A stretch of 39,681 nt of DNA from JAFNAG01 sp963824985 (GTDB taxonomy: Bacteria > Acidobacteriota > UBA6911). Location of the stretch: positions 1-39,681 of the forward strand of contig CAWGRQ010000003.1 in the NCBI GenBank assembly GCA_963824985.1, given 5' to 3'. The translations under genes and the position numbers were made by a program. Under the pieces are notes generated by a model. The model saw nothing but the letters and a program-made list of their open reading frames with translations, was not told where the DNA came from and made no database searches. Shown here piece after piece: positions 17,420-25,640 of the stretch (the first letter of the stretch is position 1; each line of letters opens with the position of its first letter).

Positions 17420-18547
17420 TCAGCCGATGGTTTCCTCGAGCGCGTGAATGACCCGGGATGCCTCTTCGTCCGTCATCCCGGAAAAGACCGGCAGGCAGAT
17501 GTGACGGCCGCACAGATCCTCCGCAACGGGCAGCGGGCCCTCCGCATAGGGCTCGAAAACGGGCTGCTTATGCAGAGGCTCTTCGTAGACTTCGCCTGCG
17601 AGCGAGACGCCATATTGCTCGCGCAGCAGCGATTTCAGCGCCTTGCGGTCACGCCGTGCGGCCAGTATGGCGATATATTTGTAATAGTTGCATATTCCCC
17701 CTTCGGATACCGTCAGGCTCGTCAGGTTGTGCAGCCCCGCCAGCGCCCGGTCGTAAACGGCGGCGATTCTCTGCCGGTCGGCAATCATCGTGGGGAGGCG
17801 CTCCAGGTGCCTGAGCCCGATGATGGCGTGCGGTTCGGACATGCGCCAGTTATACCCCATGCGCACGTGGGCATTCTGGGTGAAACTGGCTTTTCCCTGA
17901 TCCCGGTAGATCCGGGCTTCCCCGGCGATCCCGGCGTCATCGGTAACGATCATGCCTCCTTCGGCGGAGGTCATGACCTTGGTAGGGTAAAAGCTGAAGG
18001 ATCCGGCGATGCCGAAGGCTCCGGCACTCACGCCTCCCAGAGAGGATCCGTGAGCGTGGGCGGCATCTTCGACCAGCCATAGCCCCTTGCGCGCCGCCAG
18101 GTCGACCAGGGCGGGCATGTCCTGGGAGATCAGGCCCCCGATGTGCACGACGATGATCCCTGCGGTCCTTGGAGTGAGCCGTCGTTCGATATCGTCGGGC
18201 TGTACCGCGAATGACCGGGCATCCATATCCGCGAGCACGGGCCGGCCCCCGGCGTGAACCACGGCGGCGGCGGTCGCGAAGAAGGTGTTGGTGGGGACCA
18301 GGACGTCCTTCCCCTCGACGCCAAGGGACCGCAGGATGATTTCCAGGGAACTGGTACCGCTGTTGACGGCCACGCCATACCGCAGGCCGCACAGTCGGGC
18401 GAACTTCTGCTCAAACTCCTCGCCATAGCGGCCCAGAGTGAGTTGCCCGGTTGCGAGAACTTCCTGAATCCGATCTGCGATCCACTGGCGGTCCTCGGGC
18501 AGAAATTGGATTTTTGCGGCGGGAACTGGTTTTTGTGGATCAGGCAT
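17420..18547 (-). CDS. DegT/DnrJ/EryC1/StrS (ArnB-like) sugar aminotransferase
   Basis: A 375-residue PLP enzyme of the sugar aminotransferase family. It shows the N-terminal YGEEFEQKFARLCGLRYGVAV, the phosphate-binding SGTSSLEIILRSLG and the strand VLVPTNTFFATAAAVVHAGG. The cofactor-ring Asp is D161 in LVEDAAHAHGSSLGG, and the Schiff-base Lys is K190 in FSFYPTKVMTSAEGG. These enzymes aminate 3- or 4-keto sugar nucleotides using glutamate. It converges on the ArnT-like gene and is followed upstream by a large repeat element, so it is probably transcribed alone. Its substrate may come from the epimerases at 12949-15248; that is inference. Confidence 0.9.
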   Translation of the reverse strand: MPDPQKPVPAAKIQFLPEDRQWIADRIQEVLATGQLTLGRYGEEFEQKFARLCGLRYGVAVNSGTSSLEIILRSLGVEGKDVLVPTNTFFATAAAVVHAGGRPVLADMDARSFAVQPDDIERRLTPRTAGIIVVHIGGLISQDMPALVDLAARKGLWLVEDAAHAHGSSLGGVSAGAFGIAGSFSFYPTKVMTSAEGGMIVTDDAGIAGEARIYRDQGKASFTQNAHVRMGYNWRMSEPHAIIGLRHLERLPTMIADRQRIAAVYDRALAGLHNLTSLTVSEGGICNYYKYIAILAARRDRKALKSLLREQYGVSLAGEVYEEPLHKQPVFEPYAEGPLPVAEDLCGRHICLPVFSGMTDEEASRVIHALEETIG

Positions 18548-18624
18548 GCATGATTCCTTTCCAATCTACAATGATATTCGCGTCTGCTCCGAAAACAGGT
18601 GTTACAACCACCAAACATCGGGGG

Positions 18625-18916
18625 CAACTGTTTAGCCGATGCTGAACAGCAGAACGCAAAGACGCGAGGACGCAAAGAGATACCCTTCGGTTCGCGGGCG
18701 TGGGCGGCCTTCGGACGCACCCTTGGGCGAGGCGCGCGAGAAAGCGCAATCCTCCTGAGTAGCCGCTGCCCGCGCTTTCTCCCGCGGCTCGCCCAAGGAT
18801 GCGACAGCGCGAAGCGCTGCGCCCACGCCGGTTGCTCGTTGTCGATCTTTGCGTTCTTGCGCCTTTGCGGCTTTGCGTTTTGCTTCTCTATCCATTCGAT
18901 TTGGCTAAACAATTAC
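18625..18916. mobile_element. MITE-like element, long copy, with target duplication
   Basis: The ends match the short copy at 2020-2156 but in opposite orientation: CAACTGTTTAGCCGATG on the left, and GTAATTGTTTAGCC read inward from the right. The arms contain the same CAGCAGAACGCAAAG and GCCTTTGCGGCTTTGCG motifs. The centre has about 160 extra bases that form their own stem (CCCTTGGGCGAG...GAGAAAGCGC against GCGCTTTCTCCCGCGGCTCG). CATCGGGG flanks both ends (18616-18624 and 18917-18925, 8 of 9 bases identical). No coding region is credible inside. The remaining bases of the 18548-19097 gap hold a repeat at 19007-19062 and otherwise nothing I can name. Confidence 0.8.
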
Positions 18917-19006
18917 CATCGGGGTTGCAATCGCTATCGATATCGAAAACGAAACCGACCCCGATTCCGATAGTGACCCCGACGGCATCTCCCCTGCTGC
19001 CGGTCT

Positions 19007-19062
19007 TTTTCATGCGTCACCGGGTGCGCCCCCGGGCGCGTAGGAGGACTGCTCCCCGGATC
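19007..19062 (-). repeat. Dispersed repeat R3, copy 1
   Basis: The minus strand here reads GATCCGG...AGCAGTCCTC...ACGCGCCC, then GGGGCGCACCCGGTGACGC, then ATGAAAA. It matches 23467-23520 on the plus strand with a few substitutions and small gaps over about 55 bases. It lies downstream of the SMR transporter gene. Confidence 0.7.
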
Positions 19063-19097
19063 GTGGGACGGCCCCGGATAGGGCTCCGCGCCGGCCG

Positions 19098-19481
19098 CTA
19101 CGTATCGCCGCCACCGCGCGCAATGAAAATTACGCCGATGATCACCAGCACGATCCCGGCCCAGCGCATCGGCGGGACCTGCTCTTTGAGGATGATCACG
19201 GCGAGAAATGCGGCCATCCCGTACTCGATAGCGGTCATCGGCAAGGCCACGGTCACGTCGGTCCAGGACAGAGCAGCGAGGAACAAAACATAAAACAGGG
19301 CATTCAGTGCGGTTCCGGCGATCACGTACCCGTTGGTGGCGGCATGATAAAAGTATTCCGCCAGAGCCAGCGGGGCGTAGTTTTCCAAAGAGCCTACCTG
19401 CAGCATGCCGCGACGCACCAGGATTTGTCCCAGGGCTGCGGATGCAGCGGCAATCGTCATGGCTACCAAGACTCGCATCAT
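19098..19481 (-). CDS. Small four-helix transporter, SMR/EamA type (ArnE/ArnF-like)
   Basis: The ATG at 19481 (MMRVLVAM), with GGAG nine bases upstream, gives a 127-residue protein; the open frame extends further but overlaps the previous gene. Four membrane segments are evident. The second half has the diagnostic VALPMTAIEYGMAAFLAVI-ILKEQVPPMRWAGI pattern shared by small multidrug resistance proteins and the ArnE/ArnF undecaprenyl-phosphate-aminoarabinose flippase subunits. A single gene rather than an E/F pair suggests a homodimer. Its place directly after a lipid glycosyltransferase gene favours flipping of a glycolipid over drug efflux, but this is inference. Confidence 0.75.
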   Translation of the reverse strand: MMRVLVAMTIAAASAALGQILVRRGMLQVGSLENYAPLALAEYFYHAATNGYVIAGTALNALFYVLFLAALSWTDVTVALPMTAIEYGMAAFLAVIILKEQVPPMRWAGIVLVIIGVIFIARGGGDT

Positions 19482-19545
19482 GTGCGTGCGCTCCAGAAAA
19501 GGGGCCGCATGGCCCGAGCCCGGCCGTCCATCTGATCCCCCCGCG

Positions 19546-20730
19546 CTAACGGGTTGCCTGCGCAACAAGCCGGCCGTCCTTGGTGAGGATGAATTCGGTG
19601 CCGCGCCAGATGGTTGTGCGTTTGGCAAATGCCAGAAACCATGATACCAGGGAAAGGACATCGCGCATGGGGAGCAGCCAGAGGCTCTTCAATCCTTCGC
19701 GATCCTTGAATCCCCAGCCGAGGATCGCCGCTGCCGATGCCATCCGCAGGATCAGCGCCCCGGCGAGAATGCCGAGTCCCACGGCATCACCCTGCCGTGC
19801 CAGGGCGTATAGCAGAGCGCAGGGAATCGAACGGATCAGGATTGTGGAAAAGAAAGCCCAGGGCCGGGCGGCGCGTGTGTTCTGGTCCCAGTATACCTGG
19901 TGGTCCCACCATTGCCCGGGCGTCTTGAGGTCCACCATGGTGTCGATGAGGTACGGGACGATGGCGATTGTTTTACCGGAGACCCAGATCCGGCGCCCCA
20001 TCTCATAATCCTCTACCAGATAATCTGCCAGCGCTTCCAGGCCCCCAATCTCGTCGAGCGTAGTCCGCCGCAACGCCGCCGATGCGCCCAGACAGAATTT
20101 GGAGGCGCCGCTGATGTGAGCGAAAACGACATTGGTCATGAAATCGGCGTTCAGGGTCAGCAATTCCATCTTTTCAAACCAGGTCCCGGCACAGGCGGCC
20201 TTGTACAGCGTGCACACGCACCCGACTTTCGGATCGGCCAGGGGGGCGACGATGGTTTTCAGGTAATCGGGCCCCAGGCGCACGTCACTGTCGCTGATGA
20301 CCAGAACCTCGTGACGTGCGTGCCGCAACCCGCCCACCATGTTGTTGATCTTGCCGTTCGTTCCGGGACGGAAACGCTCGATGGCGACCGTCACCCGCTC
20401 GGTGCCGAATTCGCTTTGAATTTCTTTGAGGAGAGGAATCACGGGATCATTGAGTTCCTGGACCGAGAAGACGATCTGAAATTCCGGATAATCCTGGAGA
20501 CAGGTGCTGCGCAGGTTTTCCCGCTGGTTTTTCTCGAGTCCGTATACGGGTTTCAGGACCGTCACCGCCGGCCATGCTCCCGAACCCGGATGCGTCGAGG
20601 CGGTTTTGCGGGTGCGCAGTCGCACGGTGGCCAGCACGCACAAGAGCGCATACACCGAGCCGCCGAGGGCCGGCACCAGAAAAATCCACTCCAGGATGGT
20701 CCTCGCGATATTCAGCGCCTGATTGGGCAT
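19546..20730 (-). CDS. hpnI: HpnI/ceramide-glucosyltransferase-like GT21 glycosyltransferase
   Basis: This 394-residue protein has an N-terminal membrane helix, then a family-21-like GT-A domain: AVTVLKPVYGLEKNQRENL, the ISDSDVR DxD motif (Asp147 and Asp149), SGASKFCLGASAALRR, and the catalytic-base region LVEDYEMGRRI (Asp241). C-terminal membrane helices follow. The family includes eukaryotic ceramide glucosyltransferase and bacterial HpnI, which adds N-acetylglucosamine to bacteriohopanetetrol. The canonical neighbours hpnK and hpnJ are absent here, so the acceptor may be another lipid and the symbol is tentative. The ATG overlaps the pdxB stop (TAATG), so translation is coupled, and the SMR-type transporter follows 64 bases downstream. 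Confidence 0.8.
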   Translation of the reverse strand: MPNQALNIARTILEWIFLVPALGGSVYALLCVLATVRLRTRKTASTHPGSGAWPAVTVLKPVYGLEKNQRENLRSTCLQDYPEFQIVFSVQELNDPVIPLLKEIQSEFGTERVTVAIERFRPGTNGKINNMVGGLRHARHEVLVISDSDVRLGPDYLKTIVAPLADPKVGCVCTLYKAACAGTWFEKMELLTLNADFMTNVVFAHISGASKFCLGASAALRRTTLDEIGGLEALADYLVEDYEMGRRIWVSGKTIAIVPYLIDTMVDLKTPGQWWDHQVYWDQNTRAARPWAFFSTILIRSIPCALLYALARQGDAVGLGILAGALILRMASAAAILGWGFKDREGLKSLWLLPMRDVLSLVSWFLAFAKRTTIWRGTEFILTKDGRLVAQATR

Positions 20731-21902
20731 TACGCTCCTTCCCGGCGGCCAGCATGGACGCCCGACGGCACCGGAACCGAGAATCCCAATTCCCGGAATA
20801 CCCGGCCCAAGCGAGTATCTTCGACCTGCTCGACCGTGAAATGTGAAAACTCGGGACGCAGAGGATAGCCGTTGCGGAGGCTGTCGAAAGCCACGGCCGC
20901 CGAACCTTTGGCGAGACCCGGAAATCGTCGTAACTTTGCATCATCACGGCGGATGTCGTAGGCCTGGCGCACAACCGACCAGACCGCGGGCTCACCCTCG
21001 GCCCCTGGCGCGGGTTGCAGGATCTCCGGCTCGGGATGCGTGGCGCGGACATCCCAGTTGACGGCCAATCCGAAAAACCGGCACATTTCCTCCAGGATCG
21101 TGGCGGTCCCGCGCGCCTTGCCTTCGCGGCTGGATCCGGCAATGTGCGCGGTGCCGAGGTCAACCATGCTCAGAAGTTCGCAATCGATTCCCGGTTCCTC
21201 CTCCCAGACGTCCAGAACGGCTCCCCCAAGCCGTCCCTCCCGCAATGCCGTCTTCAGATCCGGCGAGGATATGACCGGGCCCCGCGAGGTATTGATCAGA
21301 AACTGGTGGTCGGAAAGACGGGACAGGATCCGCCGGTCGAACATATGAAAGGTCGGATATGGCCCTGAGGTCGTGAGCGGGACGTGCAGGGTAAAGATAT
21401 CCGCGTGCAGGACATCGTCAAGACGACCGTACTTGAGGTCGCCGGTACTGTCAAGCAACGGCGGATCGCACAGCATCGGGCGCATGCCGAGCGCCGCAAC
21501 CTTCGTTTCGACCTGGCTCCCGATGCGGCCGGCACCGATGATGGCGATTGATTTTCCCGCCAGGTCCCAGGGCTTGCATTCCGCCATGGCCAACAGCGCG
21601 GAAATCACGTATTCGGCGACGGCACCGGCGTTGCTCCCCGCGGCGTTGGCCCACCGGATGCCACGGGCTGCTAGTTGAGCCAGATCAAGATGATCCGTAC
21701 CGATGGTGGCCGTGCCGACGAACCGCACGGAGCTCCCTTCCAGAAGGTCGGCGTCGACGCGGGTCACCGAGCGCACGATGAGGGCGTCTGCATCACGGAT
21801 GTCTTCCGGGCGCACGGTGCGGCCGGAAAACAGGCGAAGGTCTCCGGCCCCGGAGAAGGCTGCCTGTGCATATGGAATGACCTCGTCAATGGCTATGATC
21901 AT
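20730..21902 (-). CDS. pdxB: Erythronate-4-phosphate dehydrogenase
   Basis: PdxB oxidises 4-phosphoerythronate in the DXP-dependent vitamin B6 pathway. The N-terminus carries the family signature IVRSVTRVDADLLEGSSV followed by FVGTATIGTDHLDLAQL and NAAGSNAGAVAEYVISALL, which separates PdxB from other D-2-hydroxyacid dehydrogenases. The NAD motif is IIGAGRIGSQVETKVAALG. Catalytic Arg, Glu and His can be placed in NTSRGPVI, VWEEEPGI and AHIAGSSREGKARGT. The 390-residue length and the extra C-terminal dimerisation domain (about residues 290-375) also fit. It is the first gene of an operon whose next gene is a lipid glycosyltransferase, an unrelated partner. Confidence 0.93.
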   Translation of the reverse strand: MIIAIDEVIPYAQAAFSGAGDLRLFSGRTVRPEDIRDADALIVRSVTRVDADLLEGSSVRFVGTATIGTDHLDLAQLAARGIRWANAAGSNAGAVAEYVISALLAMAECKPWDLAGKSIAIIGAGRIGSQVETKVAALGMRPMLCDPPLLDSTGDLKYGRLDDVLHADIFTLHVPLTTSGPYPTFHMFDRRILSRLSDHQFLINTSRGPVISSPDLKTALREGRLGGAVLDVWEEEPGIDCELLSMVDLGTAHIAGSSREGKARGTATILEEMCRFFGLAVNWDVRATHPEPEILQPAPGAEGEPAVWSVVRQAYDIRRDDAKLRRFPGLAKGSAAVAFDSLRNGYPLRPEFSHFTVEQVEDTRLGRVFRELGFSVPVPSGVHAGRREGA

Positions 21903-22034
21903 GATTCATCCAACGAAGTCCAAAATAATGCAATCTTTGCCGGGCAAAAGCAAAAATAATCCTCAACAGATTAGTTGTGACCAGGGTCGCCGGTGCCTGA
22001 TAATGAACATTTGACACTATTCAGGGAGCAGATG

Positions 22035-23468
22035 ATGCCTATCAGCAACAACATGGATCTGACGATAACCCATTTATCGGGATTGATTCGCCGCCGCAAG
22101 CTGTCCCCGGTGGAACTGACACTGGATCTTCTGGCGCGAATTGAAAGGCTGGATGTGCGGCTTAACAGCTATATTACGATCGCCTCGGATTTGGCGCTTG
22201 CGCAAGCGCGCCGGGCGGAAAAGGAGATTGCGCGAGGCGATTGGCGCGGTCCCCTGCACGGCATTCCGATCTGCCTGAAGGACCTCTTTCATACCCGTGG
22301 AGTGCGCACTACAGCCGGCTCGCGAATATTGCGCAACTTCGTCCCCGCCGAAAATGCGGATGTCGTCGACCGGCTTTTTGAGGCGGGGGCGATTCTGCTC
22401 GGGAAGACCAATCTGCACGAGTTTGCCTATGGCGCCACCAACATCAATCCACATTATGGCTCGGTTCTCAATCCGTGGGCCAATGCGCGCATGTCGGGAG
22501 GCTCGAGCGGAGGCAGTGCCGCTGCGGTCGTCGCCGGGTTGGCCGTGGCTTCCCTGGGCACGGACACCGGAGGCTCGATCCGCATTCCTGCGGCGGCCTG
22601 CGGATGCGTGGGACTCAAGCCTACCCACGGGCGGGTGTCGCTCAGTGGCGTGATTCCGCTGGCCCCGAGCCTGGATCATGTCGGTCCCATCTGCAGGAGT
22701 GTCGAGGATGCGGCGCTGATGCTGGAGGTCATCGCAGACGGATCCCCGGAGGGTCCGGTGCGCCGGAGAAAAGTCGGCGAGCGGTTTGCAACCGGACTGC
22801 GCAAAGGCCTGCGCGGCCTGCGCCTCGGGGTGCCGCGACAATACTTCTTTGATCACCTCCAGAGGGAAGTGCGGCGCAACACACTGGAGGCAATTGCGCT
22901 CATGGAACAGGCGGGCGCGGAGGTCCGCCAGGTGGACCTGAAGTGGCTCGGGGAGACCGCCAGGCTGGCCAGTGAGATTACGGTGGCCGAGGCTCTCGTG
23001 TATCATGCAAAGTGGCTCGGAAAGAAATCGGCCGATTATGGTCCCGATGTCCGGATCCGGCTTAAGGAAGGCATGGAGACTTCCGCGCTGACCTACCTTC
23101 AGGCCCAGGAAGCGCGTCGCGCCTATGCGCAGGAATTCGATAAAGCGCTGCACTCCGTCGACGTGCTGGTCGTACCAACCCTTCCCGTGGCCGCGCCCCG
23201 TATTACGGATACCGAGGTCGATGCGGGGAGGCAAAAGGAAAACGTGCGCATGGCACTCCTGCGCCTGACGCGGCCCGGCAACCTGACCGGGCTGCCGGCC
23301 ATCACCTTGCCCAATGGATTTACCGCCGACCATCTCCCGACCGGTCTGCAGCTGATTGGCCGTCGATTTGATGAAAGGACGTTGCTTCAGGCCGCCCACG
23401 CTTATGAACAGTTGACGCTCTGGCATGAAATGTTTCCCCCCGATCCCGAATTTGAGGCGGGTGCCTGA
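22035..23468 (+). CDS. Amidase signature family enzyme (GatA-like)
   Basis: The protein of about 477 residues has the amidase-signature core. The catalytic Lys lies in GIPICLKDLFHTRGV. The Gly/Ser-rich loop MSGGSSGGSAAAVVAG carries the cis-Ser, and the nucleophile is in GTDTGGSIRIPAAACG. GLKPTHGRVSLSGVIPLAPSLDHVGP follows. Tandem ATGs at 22032 and 22035 follow AGGGAG (22023-22028), and the second has better spacing. The closest famous relative is GatA of Asp/Glu-tRNA amidotransferase, but no gatB or gatC is adjacent, so a generic amidase is at least as likely. It is divergent from pdxB and upstream of nadE on the same strand. Confidence 0.85.
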   Translation: MPISNNMDLTITHLSGLIRRRKLSPVELTLDLLARIERLDVRLNSYITIASDLALAQARRAEKEIARGDWRGPLHGIPICLKDLFHTRGVRTTAGSRILRNFVPAENADVVDRLFEAGAILLGKTNLHEFAYGATNINPHYGSVLNPWANARMSGGSSGGSAAAVVAGLAVASLGTDTGGSIRIPAAACGCVGLKPTHGRVSLSGVIPLAPSLDHVGPICRSVEDAALMLEVIADGSPEGPVRRRKVGERFATGLRKGLRGLRLGVPRQYFFDHLQREVRRNTLEAIALMEQAGAEVRQVDLKWLGETARLASEITVAEALVYHAKWLGKKSADYGPDVRIRLKEGMETSALTYLQAQEARRAYAQEFDKALHSVDVLVVPTLPVAAPRITDTEVDAGRQKENVRMALLRLTRPGNLTGLPAITLPNGFTADHLPTGLQLIGRRFDERTLLQAAHAYEQLTLWHEMFPPDPEFEAGA

Positions 23469-23520
23469 TCCGGAAGCAGTTCCTCACGCGCCCAGGGGCG
23501 CACCCGGTGACGCATGAAAA
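23467..23520 (+). repeat. Dispersed repeat R3, copy 2
   Basis: GATCCGG, AGCAGT, CCTCACGCGCCC, GGGGCGCACCCGGTGACGC and ATGAAAA match the minus strand of 19007-19062. The repeat begins at the amidase stop codon. It is part of a 311-base intergenic stretch that contains a strong hairpin at 23551-23572 and no gene that I can support. Confidence 0.7.
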
Positions 23521-23550
23521 TAGCAGATGTCGCGCGCAGCGCTTTGGACT

Positions 23551-23575
23551 GCGGCGGCAAGCCGCCGCTTTTGCC
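23551..23575 (+). terminator. Strong GC hairpin with T-run downstream of amidase
   Basis: GCGGCGGC and GCCGCCGC form an 8-bp perfect stem around a 2-base AA step, followed by TTTTGCC. It could terminate amidase transcription. The surrounding AGCGCTTTGGACTGC context looks like part of a dispersed repeat, so the hairpin may belong to that rather than be a dedicated terminator. Confidence 0.5.
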
Positions 23576-23779
23576 ATCCCGTATGTTGAAGGCGGCGCCG
23601 TGACGCCGCACTCGTGCCGCCCGGAGGGGCGGGGTCCCGGGAATGTCATTTTCAGAACGGGACGGCGAATGTGGACTCCGGAGGGTGGGGAGACCTGTTC
23701 CACGGCGGCCGTGGTTCCGAAATGGCCTGCAGGTTGCTGCCGATGCTGATTATGGACTATTCTGTTTGAGGGTGATGCG

Positions 23780-25414
23780 ATGAAAATTGCCTTGGTGCAG
23801 ATGAACACAACAGTCGGGGACATTCACGGCAATCGTGACCGCATCCTGCAGGCGATGAGCCAGGCCGAGCGCGCGGGGGCCGACATCGCCGTGTTTCCCG
23901 AGCTATCTCTGACCGGCTATCCGCCCCGTGATCTCCTCGGGTTGAAGGATTTTGTCGCATCCAACCTCCAGGCATTGCAGGCACTGGCGGCACGATCCGG
24001 CCGAATGGCGGCGATTGTCGGTTTTGTCGATCGCAATTCCGAGCCGGAGGGCAAGGAATTGCACAATGCGGCCGCCTTCCTCTGCGAAGGGCGGGTGGCC
24101 GCGACGATTCACAAGACCCTGCTCCCTACCTACGATGTGTTCGATGAAGGGCGCTACTTCGAGCGCGCGCGAACGGTACGGCTGGTTCCGTTCCAGGGCC
24201 GCAGGCTGGGGATTTCCATCTGCGAAGATGCATGGAATGACGAGGATTTCTGGTCTCACCGCCGGTACCACGCCGATCCGATCCGGGAACAGGTCCGGCT
24301 GGGCGCCGACATGTTGATCAACATATCGTCCTCTCCCTTCGAGATGTACAAGCCCCGGTTGCGATACCGCATGCTTCTGAGTCAGGTCACGAAGTACCGG
24401 GTGCCGCTGTTATATGTAAATCTGGTCGGAGGAAACGATGATCTGCTGTTCGACGGCAACAGCCTCGCCTTCGGAAATGCCGGGAACCTGATCTCCCAAG
24501 GAGCAGGTTTCCGGGAAGACCTGCTCCTCGTTGACCCGGAGGACACTCAGGTCCGGGATTATTGCGAAGGCGATCCGGTGCAGAACCTGTTTGAAGTCCT
24601 TGTGATGGGAACAAGGGACTACGCATGGAAATGCGGCTTCCGGTCGGCCGTTCTCGGATTAAGCGGGGGCATTGATTCGGCCGTGACCGGGTGCATTGCC
24701 GCTGAGGCACTCGGGAGGGACAATGTGCTCGGTGTCTCCCTCCCTTCCGTCTATTCGGCCCGGAAGAGTCACGACGATGCCGAGACGCTGGCCCGCAACC
24801 TCGGGATCGCCTTTCAGGTCATCCCCATTCAGCCGGTGTTTCAGGAATACCGCTCTGTGCTCTCCGCGAGCTTCGCCGGGCATGCCGAGGACGCCACGGA
24901 GGAAAATCTGCAAGCCCGGATCCGCGGCAACATCCTCATGGCGCTGTCGAACAAGTTCGGGCACCTGGTGCTCAGCACGGGGAACAAGTCGGAGCTGGGT
25001 GTGGGGTACTGCACGCTCTACGGGGATATGGCGGGAGGGCTGGCTGTGATCTCCGATGTGCCGAAAACCGAAATCTACCGCCTGGCCGGCCATATCAACC
25101 GTGATCGTGAGATCATTCCGGCTAGCACCCTGCATCGCGCCCCGACGGCCGAACTTCGCCCTGATCAGACGGACCAGGACTCGCTACCCGCCTACGAAGT
25201 CCTGGACGCAATCCTGCACCTGATCGTGGAAGAACAGATGAGCGTCGCTGACGTGGTGGCGCGCGGCCATGAGCCGGCCATTGCGGCTGAGGTAATGCAG
25301 ATGGTCCAACGGAGTGAGTACAAGCGGCGACAGGCTGCTCCCGGCCTGAAAGTTACCGCGCGCGCCTTTGGCAGCGGACGGCGCATGCCCATTGCCGCGA
25401 AGCTCCGCTACTGA
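23780..25414 (+). CDS. nadE: Glutamine-dependent NAD+ synthetase
   Basis: NadE makes NAD+ from deamido-NAD+, ATP and glutamine. The N-terminal nitrilase-type glutaminase domain (residues 1-260) shows the full triad: Glu41 in FPELSLTGY, Lys near 112 in HKTLLPTYDVFDEGRYF, and Cys near 148 in GISICEDAWND. The C-terminal synthetase domain has the PP-loop LGLSGGIDSAV near residues 292-302, then VLGVSLPSVYSARKSH, STGNKSELGVGYCTLYGDM and the metal and adenylate contacts around LRPDQTDQDSLPAYEVLD. At 544 residues it matches the short two-domain bacterial type. The ATG at 23780 follows GAGGGTGATGCG. Confidence 0.96.
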   Translation: MKIALVQMNTTVGDIHGNRDRILQAMSQAERAGADIAVFPELSLTGYPPRDLLGLKDFVASNLQALQALAARSGRMAAIVGFVDRNSEPEGKELHNAAAFLCEGRVAATIHKTLLPTYDVFDEGRYFERARTVRLVPFQGRRLGISICEDAWNDEDFWSHRRYHADPIREQVRLGADMLINISSSPFEMYKPRLRYRMLLSQVTKYRVPLLYVNLVGGNDDLLFDGNSLAFGNAGNLISQGAGFREDLLLVDPEDTQVRDYCEGDPVQNLFEVLVMGTRDYAWKCGFRSAVLGLSGGIDSAVTGCIAAEALGRDNVLGVSLPSVYSARKSHDDAETLARNLGIAFQVIPIQPVFQEYRSVLSASFAGHAEDATEENLQARIRGNILMALSNKFGHLVLSTGNKSELGVGYCTLYGDMAGGLAVISDVPKTEIYRLAGHINRDREIIPASTLHRAPTAELRPDQTDQDSLPAYEVLDAILHLIVEEQMSVADVVARGHEPAIAAEVMQMVQRSEYKRRQAAPGLKVTARAFGSGRRMPIAAKLRY

Positions 25415-25446
25415 ATCCGGGTAATTATTTGGCCTTTTTATAAGCA

Positions 25447-25601
25447 GCCACGGATTTCACGGATGGCACGGATTCATATGCATGGAGCCTGCGCGTAAGG
25501 AGGCGCACCAAATGATGGCGTCGTTTTTGCCCGTATCCTGGAGGCTGGCAAAAAAGGCCGCCTTTTGGCAGCGCCTGCTAAAAATCCGTGAAATCCGTGG
25601 C
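25447..25601. repeat. Inverted-repeat element with CACGGATT arms, copy 2
   Basis: GCCACGGATTTCACGGAT (25447-25464) is perfectly inverted at 25584-25601. The left arm continues with GGCACGGATTCAT, matching the third unit of copy 1 at 8420 (ACACTGATTCA). The interior is different from copy 1. It sits between nadE and the converging isoaspartyl methyltransferase gene. Confidence 0.75.
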
Positions 25602-25640
25602 TTGATTTTTTGAATCGCGCCCAAGCGAATAGCATTGGGG

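Noticed and set aside
22074..23426. 450-residue minus-strand open frame
   Set aside because: Antisense to the amidase gene, with no recognisable domain.
22035..23468. gatA of the GatCAB amidotransferase
   Set aside because: Signature fits the amidase superfamily generally; gatB and gatC are not adjacent, so I do not assign the symbol.
23521..23779. Small gene in the GC-rich intergenic region before nadE
   Set aside because: Frames are short and lack a ribosome-binding site; the stretch looks like repeat sequence with a strong hairpin.
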